Source: CAZTDU01 sp964617355 (GTDB taxonomy: Bacteria > Pseudomonadota > Gammaproteobacteria > Burkholderiales > SG8-39). Taken from it: a DNA stretch of 64,000 nt. The position numbers were made by a program, and so were the translations under genes. The notes beneath the pieces are model-generated. The model was not told where the DNA came from, did not search any database, and saw nothing but the letters and a program-made list of their open reading frames with translations. The DNA lies in NCBI GenBank assembly GCA_964617355.1, contig CAZTXP010000119.1, forward strand, positions 41,095 through 105,094, in the 5' to 3' direction. Positions 15,969 through 24,401 of this stretch are shown here, piece by piece. How positions within the stretch are numbered: the first letter of the stretch is position 1; the number at the start of each line of letters is the position of its first letter.

Positions 15969-16978
15969 GGCTTCACCACCACTTTGCCGAACACTTCACG
16001 GTCTTCCAGCAGCCGGAAAGCCTCGTTCGCCTCCTCCAGCCCGAAGGTCCGGTCGATCACGGGCTTGAGGCGCCCGGCCTGGATCAGCTCGATCAGCGTG
16101 ATCAGGTCCTCGCGCATCCAGCCGTTGGAGCCCAGCACGCGCAGCTCGAAGGTCCAGATGAAGCGGATGTCCTCGACCGGGTCGAAGCCCGCGGTCGCGC
16201 CGCAGGTGAGCAGGCGCCCCTGGCGGTGCAGCGCCTTCATCGACTTCACCCACGTGTCGCCGCCGGTGAAGTTGACCACCACGTCGACGCCGCCGGTGAA
16301 GCGGCGGCGGTGGGGCTTCTCGTACTTGGCGTAGACCCACTTCACGAAGTCTTCCTTCGTGTAGTCGATCAGGTGGTCGGCGCCGAGCTGCTTCAGGCGC
16401 TCAAGCTTCGCGGGCGTCGACGCGCAGGCGATCACTTCCGCGTCGACCAGCTTGGCGAGCTGCACGCAGCAGGTGCCGACACCGCCGGAGGCGCCGAGGA
16501 TCAGCACCTTCTCGCCCTTCTTCACCTCGCCGATGGTGTACATCATGCGCAGCGCCGTGCCGTAGGCCACCGGCAGGCAGGCCGCGGCCTCGTAGGACAC
16601 GTCGTCGGGCAGCTTGACGAGGTTCTGGTCCGGCACCGCGCAGTATTCGGCGAGGCCGCCCGGGCGCAGTTCGCCGATCAGGCCGCCGGAGGGCAGGTGG
16701 CGGATCACCGGGTCGATCATCACTCGATCGCCCTTGTGCCAGCCCTTCACGTCCTTGCCGAGCTCGACGATCTCGCCGGCGAAGTCGAGGCCCGCGATGC
16801 ACGGCATCGGCACCTTGATGCCGGGCATGCCCTTGCGCGTGAAGATGTCGTGGTAGTTCAGCGTCGCGGCGCCGACCTTGACGATGACCTCGTCGTCGAG
16901 CGGCTTCGGATCCGGCCAGTTGGTCTCGTACTTGATGCATCCGGGACCGCCGTGTTCGTGGATGACGGCTGCTCTCAT
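15965..16978 (-). CDS. Medium-chain dehydrogenase/reductase (quinone oxidoreductase-like)
   Basis: A 337-residue MDR protein. The N-terminal GroES-like domain has NYHDIFTRKGMPG and GLDFAGEIVELGKDV; the Rossmann motif is LILGASGGVGTCCVQLAK with NADP-type features. The usual catalytic-zinc Cys is replaced (NYHD) and the four-Cys structural zinc cluster is absent, so it is likely zinc-independent and reduces a quinone or an enoyl group. A basic insert KPHRRRFTGG precedes DVVVNFTGGDTW. It lies three bases after the VOC gene and is coupled to the thioesterase. Confidence 0.83.
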   Translation of the reverse strand: MRAAVIHEHGGPGCIKYETNWPDPKPLDDEVIVKVGAATLNYHDIFTRKGMPGIKVPMPCIAGLDFAGEIVELGKDVKGWHKGDRVMIDPVIRHLPSGGLIGELRPGGLAEYCAVPDQNLVKLPDDVSYEAAACLPVAYGTALRMMYTIGEVKKGEKVLILGASGGVGTCCVQLAKLVDAEVIACASTPAKLERLKQLGADHLIDYTKEDFVKWVYAKYEKPHRRRFTGGVDVVVNFTGGDTWVKSMKALHRQGRLLTCGATAGFDPVEDIRFIWTFELRVLGSNGWMREDLITLIELIQAGRLKPVIDRTFGLEEANEAFRLLEDREVFGKVVVKP

Positions 16979-16981
16979 GAA

Positions 16982-17821
16982 TCAGTTCCTCTCGAAGAAG
17001 CGGATGGCCGAACCGCAGGCATGGTCCGGGGACACCCAGACCGCGCCCTGGTCCTCGACCACGGGGATGCCCTGCGACGCGAGATGCGCGCGGGTGCGGG
17101 ACAGCGAATTTACCCGAACGCCGAAGGCGACCGGGGACGGCAAGGGCGGCAGCGGCCGGAACGGCCACTCGCCGGGCGCGACGACGCGAAAGCGCCCGCG
17201 CACGGGGGAGGGGAATACCGGCTCGAGGCGCGCGCGCGTCGCGGCGGCGTCCTCGGAGCAGAACCACGCTTCCTCCATGGCGACCGCGCCATTCGCGTGC
17301 TCGAGCAGGTGCGGCTGCCAGATCACGTCGCGCGTCAGGTGCTGGATGTAGAGGAATCGCGCCTCGGTGTACTTCTCGCGATCGAGGTAGCAGTTGCGGA
17401 ATTTCGCGCGGCGGACTTCCTCGTCCCTGGGGCCGAAAGTCGCGTCTCGTTCGAGGGACCGTGGCGCCTCGACCGGGACGCCTTTCGCGAGCAGTTCCTC
17501 TCGCACGGCGTCGACGGTGACGTTCGTTCCCGGAGGCGACACACCGATGGCGACGATGTGCAGGCCCTCGTAGCGCTCCACCATCGGCTTCACCGAGCTG
17601 TAGGTGTCCGGGTCGGTCAGGCCGATGATCTCGAGGTAGCCCTCGCGGAACATCGCGCAGTGGTTGCCCGAGCCCCAGACCTCGACCGGCCCGCCGGGCA
17701 CGCGCGAGCCGGAGTGGATGCTGCGCGCGGCGAGCGTGAAGCCGAGCTTCGAGTACGCGTCGCGGCCGCGGTCGAGGCTCCTGACCGCGACGCCGACGTG
17801 GTCCAGTTCAAGCGTGAGCAT
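16982..17821 (-). CDS. VOC (glyoxalase/dioxygenase superfamily) protein, copy 2
   Basis: A 279-residue protein whose N-terminus, LELDHVGVAVRSLDRGRDAY, is the first beta-alpha-beta of a VOC module. A later half-site contains HLLEHANGAVAMEEAWF. The length fits two VOC modules in one chain, as in the Glyoxalase-3-like group. VOC enzymes use a divalent metal for isomerisation, hydrolysis or ring cleavage; possible ligands are His8, the His in GNHCAMF and a later Glu, so a metal site is plausible but unproven. Its start lies inside the end of copy 1 (14-base overlap). Confidence 0.75.
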   Translation of the reverse strand: MLTLELDHVGVAVRSLDRGRDAYSKLGFTLAARSIHSGSRVPGGPVEVWGSGNHCAMFREGYLEIIGLTDPDTYSSVKPMVERYEGLHIVAIGVSPPGTNVTVDAVREELLAKGVPVEAPRSLERDATFGPRDEEVRRAKFRNCYLDREKYTEARFLYIQHLTRDVIWQPHLLEHANGAVAMEEAWFCSEDAAATRARLEPVFPSPVRGRFRVVAPGEWPFRPLPPLPSPVAFGVRVNSLSRTRAHLASQGIPVVEDQGAVWVSPDHACGSAIRFFERN

Positions 17822-18608
17822 GGGGCACCATCCTGAGGACGAATCCGTTGGTGCTCGCCGGGCCGACCCAGAGGTCGGCGCCGTTGCGATGCACCTCGAT
17901 GCCCCGAGTTTCCATCAATCGCGCCGCCGCCTCCAAGTCGGAGAACGAAACGGTCACCGCAGCGAATGCGGGCGCCGCCGGCGCCCAGCCGTAGCGCCCG
18001 GCGAACGCGGCGGGCGAGGCGGCCTGCGCGATGCCCTCGAGCGCCGAGATGCGCGCCATGACGGCGGGGTCGTCGGTCACCACGGTGACGTCCTCCAGCG
18101 CGCGCGCGCCGTTCTCGTGCCTGGTCAGCGCAGGCTGCCAGAGGTATTCCGGCGTCTGGTGCTCGATCACGATCCATCGGCCCTCGGGGCAGGCATCGTC
18201 GCGCGAGAAGATGTTGCGGAAGCGCATGACGCGCGGCGCGCCGTCGACCAGCAGCGGCCGCTCGCGCGCCACCGGCGGGGACAGGAACGGCGCCTTCGGC
18301 GCGAGCAGCTCCCATGCGTCGTCGGCGTGCGCGCAGCGCAGCGCGAGCAGGTGCATGCCCTCGAAGCGGGCGAGGAACTTCGCCCACGGGTTGTGCGCGG
18401 CGGGGTCGACCAGGCCGATCAGTTCAAGGTAGCCGCGTTCGAAGATCGCGCAACGGTTCGCGCTCGCCCACGGCTGCATGCCCTCCTGCCCCGGCACCGC
18501 GCCGCGCTGGCGCGACACCGGCGACAGCGTGAAGCCGAGCGCCTCCCAGCGCGCGGCGCCGGCGGCGAGGTCGCGGACGATCGTCCCGGTGTGGTCTAGC
18601 GACAGCAT
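17808..18608 (-). CDS. VOC (glyoxalase/dioxygenase superfamily) protein, copy 1
   Basis: A 266-residue paralogue of the next gene, with LSLDHTGTIVRDLAAGAARW at the start, ANRCAIFERGYLELIGLVD, and a C-terminal module containing NGARALEDVTVV. The two share the segments REGYLEIIGL/ERGYLELIGL and (I/Y)LWQP.L..HENGA. Tandem retention suggests two related steps or a heteromer. It lies seven bases after the ligase stop. The operon context (ligase, thioesterase, reductase) suggests action on an aromatic or acyl intermediate, but this is inference. Confidence 0.75.
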   Translation of the reverse strand: MLSLDHTGTIVRDLAAGAARWEALGFTLSPVSRQRGAVPGQEGMQPWASANRCAIFERGYLELIGLVDPAAHNPWAKFLARFEGMHLLALRCAHADDAWELLAPKAPFLSPPVARERPLLVDGAPRVMRFRNIFSRDDACPEGRWIVIEHQTPEYLWQPALTRHENGARALEDVTVVTDDPAVMARISALEGIAQAASPAAFAGRYGWAPAAPAFAAVTVSFSDLEAAARLMETRGIEVHRNGADLWVGPASTNGFVLRMVPHAHA

Positions 18609-18615
18609 CGGCGGC

Positions 18616-20109
18616 TCAGGCGGTGGCCGCGAGCTGTTCCAGCGCGATAGCCTTCAGCGCCTTGCGATCCACCTTGTTGGTGCCCGCGAGCGGCAGCTCC
18701 TTCATGAAGGTCACGCGGCGCGGGTGCTGGTAGGGCGGCGCGTTCGCGAGCGCGTACTGCTTGACCGCGTCTTCGGTGAGCGAGGCGCCGGCCTTCAGCA
18801 CGATGAACGCCACCGGCTTCTCGCCCTTCAGTTCGTCGGGTACCGGCACGACGCACGATTGCAGGACGTCCGGGTGGCGCTCGAGCATCTGCTCGACCTC
18901 GCCCGGATAGATGTTCTCGCCGCCGCAGTTGAACATGTCGTCGTCGCGGCCGACGAAGGTGTAGGCGCCCGAGGCGTCGCGCCGGAAGACGTCGCCGGAG
19001 ATGTACCAGCCATCCGGCGTCAGTACCTCGCGCGTCTTTTCCGGAAGGTTCAGGTAGCCCTTCATGGTCGCGGGCGTGCGCTGCCAGAGGACGCCCTCGT
19101 CGGTGTCCTTGCCGTCCTTGTCGACGAGGCGCACGTCGACACCGGGCAGCGGCCAGCCGAGCGCCATGTCGGGCTTCGACTTGCCGGGCGCCGGGCCGAA
19201 CACCACGGGGCCCGCCTCGGTGGTGCCATAGGCGTTCGACACCACGGCATTGGGGAAATACGAGCGGATGTCGTCGATCAGCTTCTGGCTGGTGGGCGCC
19301 GAGCCCATGCGCACGTAGTGCACCCTCGAGAGGTCGGTGCGCGCGAGCGTTTCCTTCTCGCGCACCACCATCGCCAGCATCGTCGGCACCGAGGTGAGCC
19401 ACGTGACGCCGAATCGGCCGATCGCCTCGACGTAGCGCTTCGCGTCGAACTGCGGCATCAGCACCATCGAGGCCTGCGCCGCGAAGATGAACTTCGAGGT
19501 GCCGAGCGCGTTCATGTGGAAGAGCGGCGCGGCGACGATCAGGCGCTCGTCCTGCAAGGACTGGCCGCCGCGCAGCCGGGACTCGACCGCCCAGAGGTGG
19601 CCCTGGTGCGACAGCGGCACGCCCTTGGGACGCCCGGTGGAGCCGGAGGTGTAGAGGATCATCGCGACCTCGTCGGGCACCGGCTGCACGGTGGCGAAGT
19701 CGCCGCGATCGAGGAACGCTTCCCAGTCGGGTCCGTATTCCACCGCCGGCATCCCGGCGGGCAGCAGGCCGCGGCGCTCGTGGTCGCAGAAGGCGAGCTT
19801 CGTCGCCGAGTCCTCGAGCACGAAGGCGATGGTGTCGCGCGGGAACTTGTGGTTCACCGGCACCGCCACCATGCCGGCGCGCATGATGCCGAAGTAGGCG
19901 GCGAGGAACTCGGCGCGGTTCGCCGAGAGGATCGCCACCGCATCGCCGCGCTTCAGGCCGCGGCGCACGAGGCCGCGGGCGACCGCCTTCGCCAGGCGGT
20001 CCATCTCGCCGTGCGTGACGGTGCGCGGCAGGGTCCAGTCGAGGCAGTCGATGACCGCCGTGGTGTCCTCCGCTTCGGGGCGGAAGTAGTCGCCGAGGTT
20101 CGTGAACAT
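18616..20109 (-). CDS. AMP-dependent acid-CoA ligase (class I adenylate-forming enzyme), first gene of the 12-gene operon
   Basis: A 497-residue ANL-family enzyme. Motifs in order: phosphate loop YTSGSTGRPKGVPLSH (about 170), aromatic/substrate segment FHMNALGTSKFIF, GTTEAGPVVFG (A5), GWYISGDVFRRDASG with the ribose Asp, FVGRDDDMFNCGGENIYPGEVE (hinge region), and the catalytic Lys in GTNKVDRKAL. It activates a carboxylic acid to an acyl-AMP and then a CoA thioester. ATG 20109 follows no strong ribosome site but is the last start before the conserved region. The gene leads the operon, diverging from ubiX by 52 bases. Confidence 0.88.
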   Translation of the reverse strand: MFTNLGDYFRPEAEDTTAVIDCLDWTLPRTVTHGEMDRLAKAVARGLVRRGLKRGDAVAILSANRAEFLAAYFGIMRAGMVAVPVNHKFPRDTIAFVLEDSATKLAFCDHERRGLLPAGMPAVEYGPDWEAFLDRGDFATVQPVPDEVAMILYTSGSTGRPKGVPLSHQGHLWAVESRLRGGQSLQDERLIVAAPLFHMNALGTSKFIFAAQASMVLMPQFDAKRYVEAIGRFGVTWLTSVPTMLAMVVREKETLARTDLSRVHYVRMGSAPTSQKLIDDIRSYFPNAVVSNAYGTTEAGPVVFGPAPGKSKPDMALGWPLPGVDVRLVDKDGKDTDEGVLWQRTPATMKGYLNLPEKTREVLTPDGWYISGDVFRRDASGAYTFVGRDDDMFNCGGENIYPGEVEQMLERHPDVLQSCVVPVPDELKGEKPVAFIVLKAGASLTEDAVKQYALANAPPYQHPRRVTFMKELPLAGTNKVDRKALKAIALEQLAATA

Positions 20110-20161
20110 GAAGAGCGAAAGGGTAGCCGAATTCCGCGTCGGATGTTGTACGCTCCGCCGC

Positions 20162-20782
20162 ATGAAGAAACCTGTTTCACGCCGAGGCCGATCGAAACGG
20201 CTGATCGTCGGCATTTCCGGCGCCACGGGTGCCGTCTTCGGCGTGCGCCTGCTCCAAGCGATTTCCGCCGAGCCCGGCTGGGAAGCGCACCTCGTGCTCA
20301 CCGACGCCGGCGTGCTGAACGCGCACCAGGAGCTCGGCATGACCCGCAAGGCGGTCGAGGGCCTCGCCGAGGTGCACTACCACCCGAAGGACATCGGCGC
20401 CGCGATCGCCAGCGGCTCCTTCCTCACCGAGGGCATGATCATCGCGCCCTGCTCGATGAAGACGCTGGCGGCGGTGGCGCACGCGCATGCCGACGACCTC
20501 ATCTCCCGCGCCGCCGACGTGGTGCTGAAGGAGCGCCGGCGCCTGGTCATCCTGCCGCGCGAGGCGCCGTTCAACCTTGCGCACCTGCGCAACATGGTGG
20601 CGGTGGCCGAGATGGGCGGCATCGTGTTCCCGCCGGTGGGCGCGTTCTACTCCAAGCCGAAGACGATCGCGCAGCTGGTGGACCACACGGTACACCGCGT
20701 GCTCGACCTCTTCGGCATCCACTCCCCCACGCTCGCGCGCTGGCGCGGCATGGGCAAGCCCGTGACGCGAGACGACGAATGA
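20162..20782 (+). CDS. ubiX: Flavin prenyltransferase UbiX/Pad1
   Basis: A 206-residue flavoprotein-fold enzyme that makes prenylated FMN, the cofactor of UbiD-type decarboxylases. Motifs are LIVGISGATGAVFGVRLL, IAPCSMKTLAAVAHAHADDLISRAADV, and PREAPFNLAHLRNM, all diagnostic of UbiX. ATG 20162 is preferred since the family begins just before RLIVGISGA; an upstream in-frame start would overlap the divergent promoter. No ubiD gene is in view. It overlaps the DUF2817 gene by ATGA and diverges from the catabolic operon. Confidence 0.92.
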   Translation: MKKPVSRRGRSKRLIVGISGATGAVFGVRLLQAISAEPGWEAHLVLTDAGVLNAHQELGMTRKAVEGLAEVHYHPKDIGAAIASGSFLTEGMIIAPCSMKTLAAVAHAHADDLISRAADVVLKERRRLVILPREAPFNLAHLRNMVAVAEMGGIVFPPVGAFYSKPKTIAQLVDHTVHRVLDLFGIHSPTLARWRGMGKPVTRDDE

Positions 20783-21870
20783 GCGAGCTGGCCGTGTTTT
20801 CCCGGACCTACCCCGAGGCGCGCGCGAAGTTCGTGGACGCGGTGCGCGCCGCCGGCGGCACGGTGACGAGCTACCGCCACGACACGCAGAAGGGCCCCGC
20901 GGGAGAAGACCTGTACCTCGACGTCGGCGTGGTCGGCCCGAAGGACGCGTCGCGCCGGATGGTGGCCGCCTGCGGCACGCACGGCATCGAAGGCTTCTCC
21001 GGTTCGGCCGCGCAGGTGGCATGGCTCGCGGGAGGCGGCGCGAAGCGGCTGCCTGCCGATACGTCGGTGGTGTTCCTGCACGCGATGAATCCCTGGGGCT
21101 TTGCGCACCAGACGCGCTGCACCGAGGAAAACGTCGACCTCAATCGCAACTTCGTCGCCTTCGATGCGCCGCGGCCGGCGAACCCCGGCTACCACGAGGT
21201 GCACCCGAACATCACGCCCGCCGACTGGGACGACGCCACCGTCGCCGGCATCTTCCGCTGGCTGGACGAGTTCCGCGCGCGCGTCGGCGAGCAGGCCTTC
21301 TCGGATGCGTACAACGGCGGCCAGTACTCGCACGCGGACGGCATCTTCTTCGGCGGCGAGCGCGTGCAGTGGGCGACGCGGACTTTCCTGCAGGCGGTGG
21401 ATGCGCACCTCGCCGGCGCGAAGCAGCTGTCGTTCATCGACCTGCATACCGGCATCGGGCCGTACCTCGACCACATCTACATCTGTTTCCACAAACCGGG
21501 TACCGCCGCATGGGAACGCGCGCGGCACTGGTGGGGCGAACGCGCGGTGAACCGGCAGGGCGTGACGCACAAGGCGCTCGCCGACTACAAGGGCATCCTG
21601 ATCAACGCGCTGTCGGAGCGCCTGCCGTCGACCGACATCACCACCGTGGTGATCGAGTTCGGCACGCGCGAGCGCCGCGACATGCAGCGCGCGGGCATGG
21701 CGGGGCGTTGGCTGCACTTCGAGGGCCACAAGGATCCCGCGAAGGCGAAGCGCGTGAAGGCCGAGTACGTGGAGGCGTTCTACCCGTCGGCGCCCGAGTG
21801 GAAGAAGGCGGTCCTCGAGCAGTCGCGGGATTTCCTCGACCGGGCGCTGAAGGGCGTTTCGGGGGCCTGA
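20779..21870 (+). CDS. DUF2817 / M14-like zinc carboxypeptidase-fold protein
   Basis: A 363-residue protein resembling the DUF2817 family, related to succinylglutamate desuccinylase/M14 peptidases. HGIEG (His-x-x-Glu) supplies two zinc ligands, CTEENVDLNRNF is the M14 DLNRNF-type segment, and FIDLHTGIGPYLDHIY supplies the third histidine. VVIEFGTRERRDM near the end carries the probable catalytic Glu. No signal peptide is seen, so it is cytosolic. Substrate unknown: an amidase or acyl-amino-acid hydrolase is likely. It is translationally coupled to ubiX. Confidence 0.8.
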   Translation: MSELAVFSRTYPEARAKFVDAVRAAGGTVTSYRHDTQKGPAGEDLYLDVGVVGPKDASRRMVAACGTHGIEGFSGSAAQVAWLAGGGAKRLPADTSVVFLHAMNPWGFAHQTRCTEENVDLNRNFVAFDAPRPANPGYHEVHPNITPADWDDATVAGIFRWLDEFRARVGEQAFSDAYNGGQYSHADGIFFGGERVQWATRTFLQAVDAHLAGAKQLSFIDLHTGIGPYLDHIYICFHKPGTAAWERARHWWGERAVNRQGVTHKALADYKGILINALSERLPSTDITTVVIEFGTRERRDMQRAGMAGRWLHFEGHKDPAKAKRVKAEYVEAFYPSAPEWKKAVLEQSRDFLDRALKGVSGA

Positions 21871-21892
21871 GCGGCCGGCAACGCGCCGTTTC

Positions 21893-21906
21893 TTGATCCC
21901 CGTCAG
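21893..21906 (+). promoter_or_regulatory. Candidate FNR/ANR-type box upstream of malic enzyme
   Basis: TTGATCCCCGTCAG matches the FNR-family pattern TTGAT-N4-(A/G)TCAA at nine of ten defined positions. It lies 51 bases before the malic enzyme ATG. The C4-G..C-G4 surroundings also make a short CCCCG/CGGGG dyad. Oxygen-responsive control of malic enzyme would be plausible but is untested. Confidence 0.4.
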
Positions 21907-21957
21907 ATTGGCGGGGCGCCAGCGGCGAATGATGGCGGGCAGAGGAGGGAGCCCCCC

Positions 21958-23607
21958 ATGGCCGTTCGCCGCACTTCATCCAAGGGCAAGCTTGCCCGCC
22001 AACCCCGCGGCGTCGCGCTGCTGCGCGACCCGCTCGCCAACAAAGGCACCGCGTTCACCGAGGCCGAGCGCGACGCGCTCGGCTTGCGCGGCCTGCTGCC
22101 GGGCCACCGCCACACGCAGGACGAGCAGGCGGCGCGGTTCCTGAAGCACCTGCGCGCGCTGCCGAGCGACCTCGAGAAGTACATCGACCTGAACGCGCTG
22201 CACGATCGCAACGAGCGCCTGTTCTTCCGCGTGGTCGGCGACCATCCGGACGAGATCATGCCGCTGATCTACACGCCGACGGTCGGCCTCGCGTGCCAGC
22301 GCTTCGGCCACATCTTCCAGCGGCCGCGCGGGCTGTTCATCACGGCGCGCGACCGGGGCCGCATCGCGAAGGTGCTGCGCAACTGGCCGCACCGCGACGT
22401 CGGCATCATCGTGGTTACCGATGGAGAGCGCATCCTCGGCCTCGGCGACCTCGGCGCCAACGGCATGGGCATCCCGGTCGGCAAGCTGTCGCTCTACACC
22501 GGCTGCGCGGGCGTGCCGCCGGAGCGCTGCCTGCCCGTGATGCTCGACGCGGGCACCGACAACGAGGCGCTGAGGAACGACCCGTTCTACGTCGGCCTCG
22601 CGCGGCCGCGGCTGCGCGGCAAGGCCTACGACGCATTCGTCGACGAGTTCGTGCAGGCGGTGCAGGAGGTCTTCCCTCGCGCGCTGATCCAGTTCGAGGA
22701 CTTCGCGAACGCCAACGCCTTCCGGCTGCTGGAGAAGTACCGCGAGCGCATCTGCACCTTCAACGACGACATCCAGGGCACCGCGGCGGTGGCGCTGGCG
22801 GGCTTCCTGTCGGCGTTGCGCATCACCGGCGGCAAGCTCGGGGAGCAGAAGATCCTGTGCCTCGGCGCGGGCGAGGCCGCGGCCGGCATCTGCGACCTCG
22901 TGGTCGCGGCGATGCGCGAGGAAGGCCTGCACGGCGCGGACGCGCGCCAGCGCTGCTGGCTGTTCGATTCGCAGGGCCTGGTCACCGCAGGACGCGGCGG
23001 ACTCGCGCACCACAAGCAGCCGTACGCGCACGAGCACCCGCAGGTGAAGACCTTCATCGAGGCGATCGAGGCGCTGCGGCCCACCGCCATCGTCGGCGTC
23101 GCGGCGGTTGGCGGGACGTTCACGCCGGAGGTCCTGGCGGCGATGGCGCGCATCAACGCGCGGCCGATCGTGTTCGCGCTGTCGAACCCGACCTCGAAGG
23201 CGGAGTGCACGGCCGAAGAGGCCTACCGCGGCACGGCGGGTCGAGCGGTGTTCGCCTGCGGCAGCCCGTTCGATCCAGTGACGCTGGAGGGCCGCGTGTT
23301 CGTGCCGCGACAGGGCAACAATTCCTACATCTTCCCGGGCGTGGGGCTGGGCGCGATCGCCTGCGGCGCGACGCGCGTCACCGACGAGATGTTCCTCGCC
23401 GCGGCGCGGACGCTCGCCTCGCAAGTGACGGAAGCCGACCTCGCGCAGGGCAGCATCTACCCGGCGCTGTCGCGCATTCGCGAGGTGTCGGCGAAGATCG
23501 GCGCGGCGGTCGCGAAGGTGGCCTACGACCAGGGGCACGCGCGCGGCAAGCGCCCGCGCAACCTGCTCGCGCAGGTGCGCGCGACGATGTTCGATCCGCG
23601 CTATTAG
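21958..23607 (+). CDS. maeA: NAD-dependent malic enzyme
   Basis: A 549-residue malic enzyme of the long single-domain (SfcA/MaeA) type, oxidatively decarboxylating malate to pyruvate. Landmarks are IYTPTVGLACQRFGHIF, GERILGLGDLGANGMGIPVGKL, the metal-binding FNDDIQGTAAVALAG, the Rossmann loop LCLGAGEAAAGI, and FALSNPTSKAECTAEEAY. The catalytic Tyr (IYTP) and Lys (GIPVGK) are present. A strong AGGAGGGA ribosome site precedes ATG 21958. It stands alone, ending nine bases before a convergent hydrolase gene. A possible FNR/ANR box lies upstream. Confidence 0.93.
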   Translation: MAVRRTSSKGKLARQPRGVALLRDPLANKGTAFTEAERDALGLRGLLPGHRHTQDEQAARFLKHLRALPSDLEKYIDLNALHDRNERLFFRVVGDHPDEIMPLIYTPTVGLACQRFGHIFQRPRGLFITARDRGRIAKVLRNWPHRDVGIIVVTDGERILGLGDLGANGMGIPVGKLSLYTGCAGVPPERCLPVMLDAGTDNEALRNDPFYVGLARPRLRGKAYDAFVDEFVQAVQEVFPRALIQFEDFANANAFRLLEKYRERICTFNDDIQGTAAVALAGFLSALRITGGKLGEQKILCLGAGEAAAGICDLVVAAMREEGLHGADARQRCWLFDSQGLVTAGRGGLAHHKQPYAHEHPQVKTFIEAIEALRPTAIVGVAAVGGTFTPEVLAAMARINARPIVFALSNPTSKAECTAEEAYRGTAGRAVFACGSPFDPVTLEGRVFVPRQGNNSYIFPGVGLGAIACGATRVTDEMFLAAARTLASQVTEADLAQGSIYPALSRIREVSAKIGAAVAKVAYDQGHARGKRPRNLLAQVRATMFDPRY

Positions 23608-23615
23608 GCCCGCTA

Positions 23616-24401
23616 CTAGGCCGAAAGGACCTTCTGCATCGCCGCGGTGAACGCCGCGGGCTGCTCCACGTTCGCGATGTGCGCCGCGTTCGGGATGACG
23701 ACCAGCGTCGAGCCCGGCGCGTTGTCGTGGATCTCCTTCGCCATCGACGGCGGCGTGCCCATGTCCTGCTCGCCGACGATGACGAGGATCGGGCAGCGGA
23801 TTTCCTTCAGGCGATCGGTGACGTTGATCTTCGGGATCGCCTGGCAGCAGCCGGCGTAGCCCGCGACCGGCGTGGTGCGGATGAGGTTGGCGATGTCGGC
23901 GAGGCGCTGCGGTTTTTTCTGCCGGTAGGGCTCGGTGAACCAGCGCTGCAGCGTCGGCTCGACGAGCGGCTCCATGCCCTTCTCCGCGGCGAGCTTGATG
24001 CGGTCGGCCCAGACGCCCGCGGCCTCGGCCGGGTAGCGGCTGGTGGTGTCGGCGAGGGTCAGCGTCTGCAGCACGCCCGGGTACTTGAGCGCGAAGACCT
24101 GCCCGATCATGCCGCCCATCGACAGGCCGGCCCAGTGGCAGCGGGTGATGCCTTCCTTGTCGAGCACGGCCTTGGCGTCGTCGGCCAGCATTTCCAGCGT
24201 GTAGGCGCCGGCGGGTGCGTCGCTCGAGCCGTGGCCGCGCGTGTCGAAGGCGAGCACGCGGTGCGTGCCCTTGAAGGCCTCGATCTGCTCGTCCCACATG
24301 CGCACGCTGCAAGCGAGCGAATGGCTGAGGACGAGCCAGGGCGCGCCGGCCTTGCCGTGGATCTCGTAGTAGATGTTCGTGCCGTTGACGTCGAGCTTCA
24401 T
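23616..24401 (-). CDS. Alpha/beta hydrolase, 3-oxoadipate enol-lactonase-like
   Basis: A 261-residue alpha/beta hydrolase. The oxyanion region is LVLSHSLACSVRMWDEQIEA, the nucleophile elbow is AGLSMGGMIGQ (Ser), the acid Asp lies in VGEQDMGTPP, and the His in NAAHIANVEQP. The overall pattern (GHGSSDAP, LSMGGMIGQ.FAL.YP) is that of PcaD, which opens the beta-ketoadipate enol-lactone. No other pca gene is near, so related esterase or lactonase activity is equally possible. Its start overlaps the phosphodiesterase stop (24398-24401). Confidence 0.82.
   Translation of the reverse strand: MKLDVNGTNIYYEIHGKAGAPWLVLSHSLACSVRMWDEQIEAFKGTHRVLAFDTRGHGSSDAPAGAYTLEMLADDAKAVLDKEGITRCHWAGLSMGGMIGQVFALKYPGVLQTLTLADTTSRYPAEAAGVWADRIKLAAEKGMEPLVEPTLQRWFTEPYRQKKPQRLADIANLIRTTPVAGYAGCCQAIPKINVTDRLKEIRCPILVIVGEQDMGTPPSMAKEIHDNAPGSTLVVIPNAAHIANVEQPAAFTAAMQKVLSA

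Noticed and set aside
18478..20160. Long plus-strand frame fused in front of ubiX and the DUF2817 gene
   Set aside because: The part before 20779 is antisense or out of frame to the ligase and ubiX; only the end is the real DUF2817 protein, which begins at ATG 20779.
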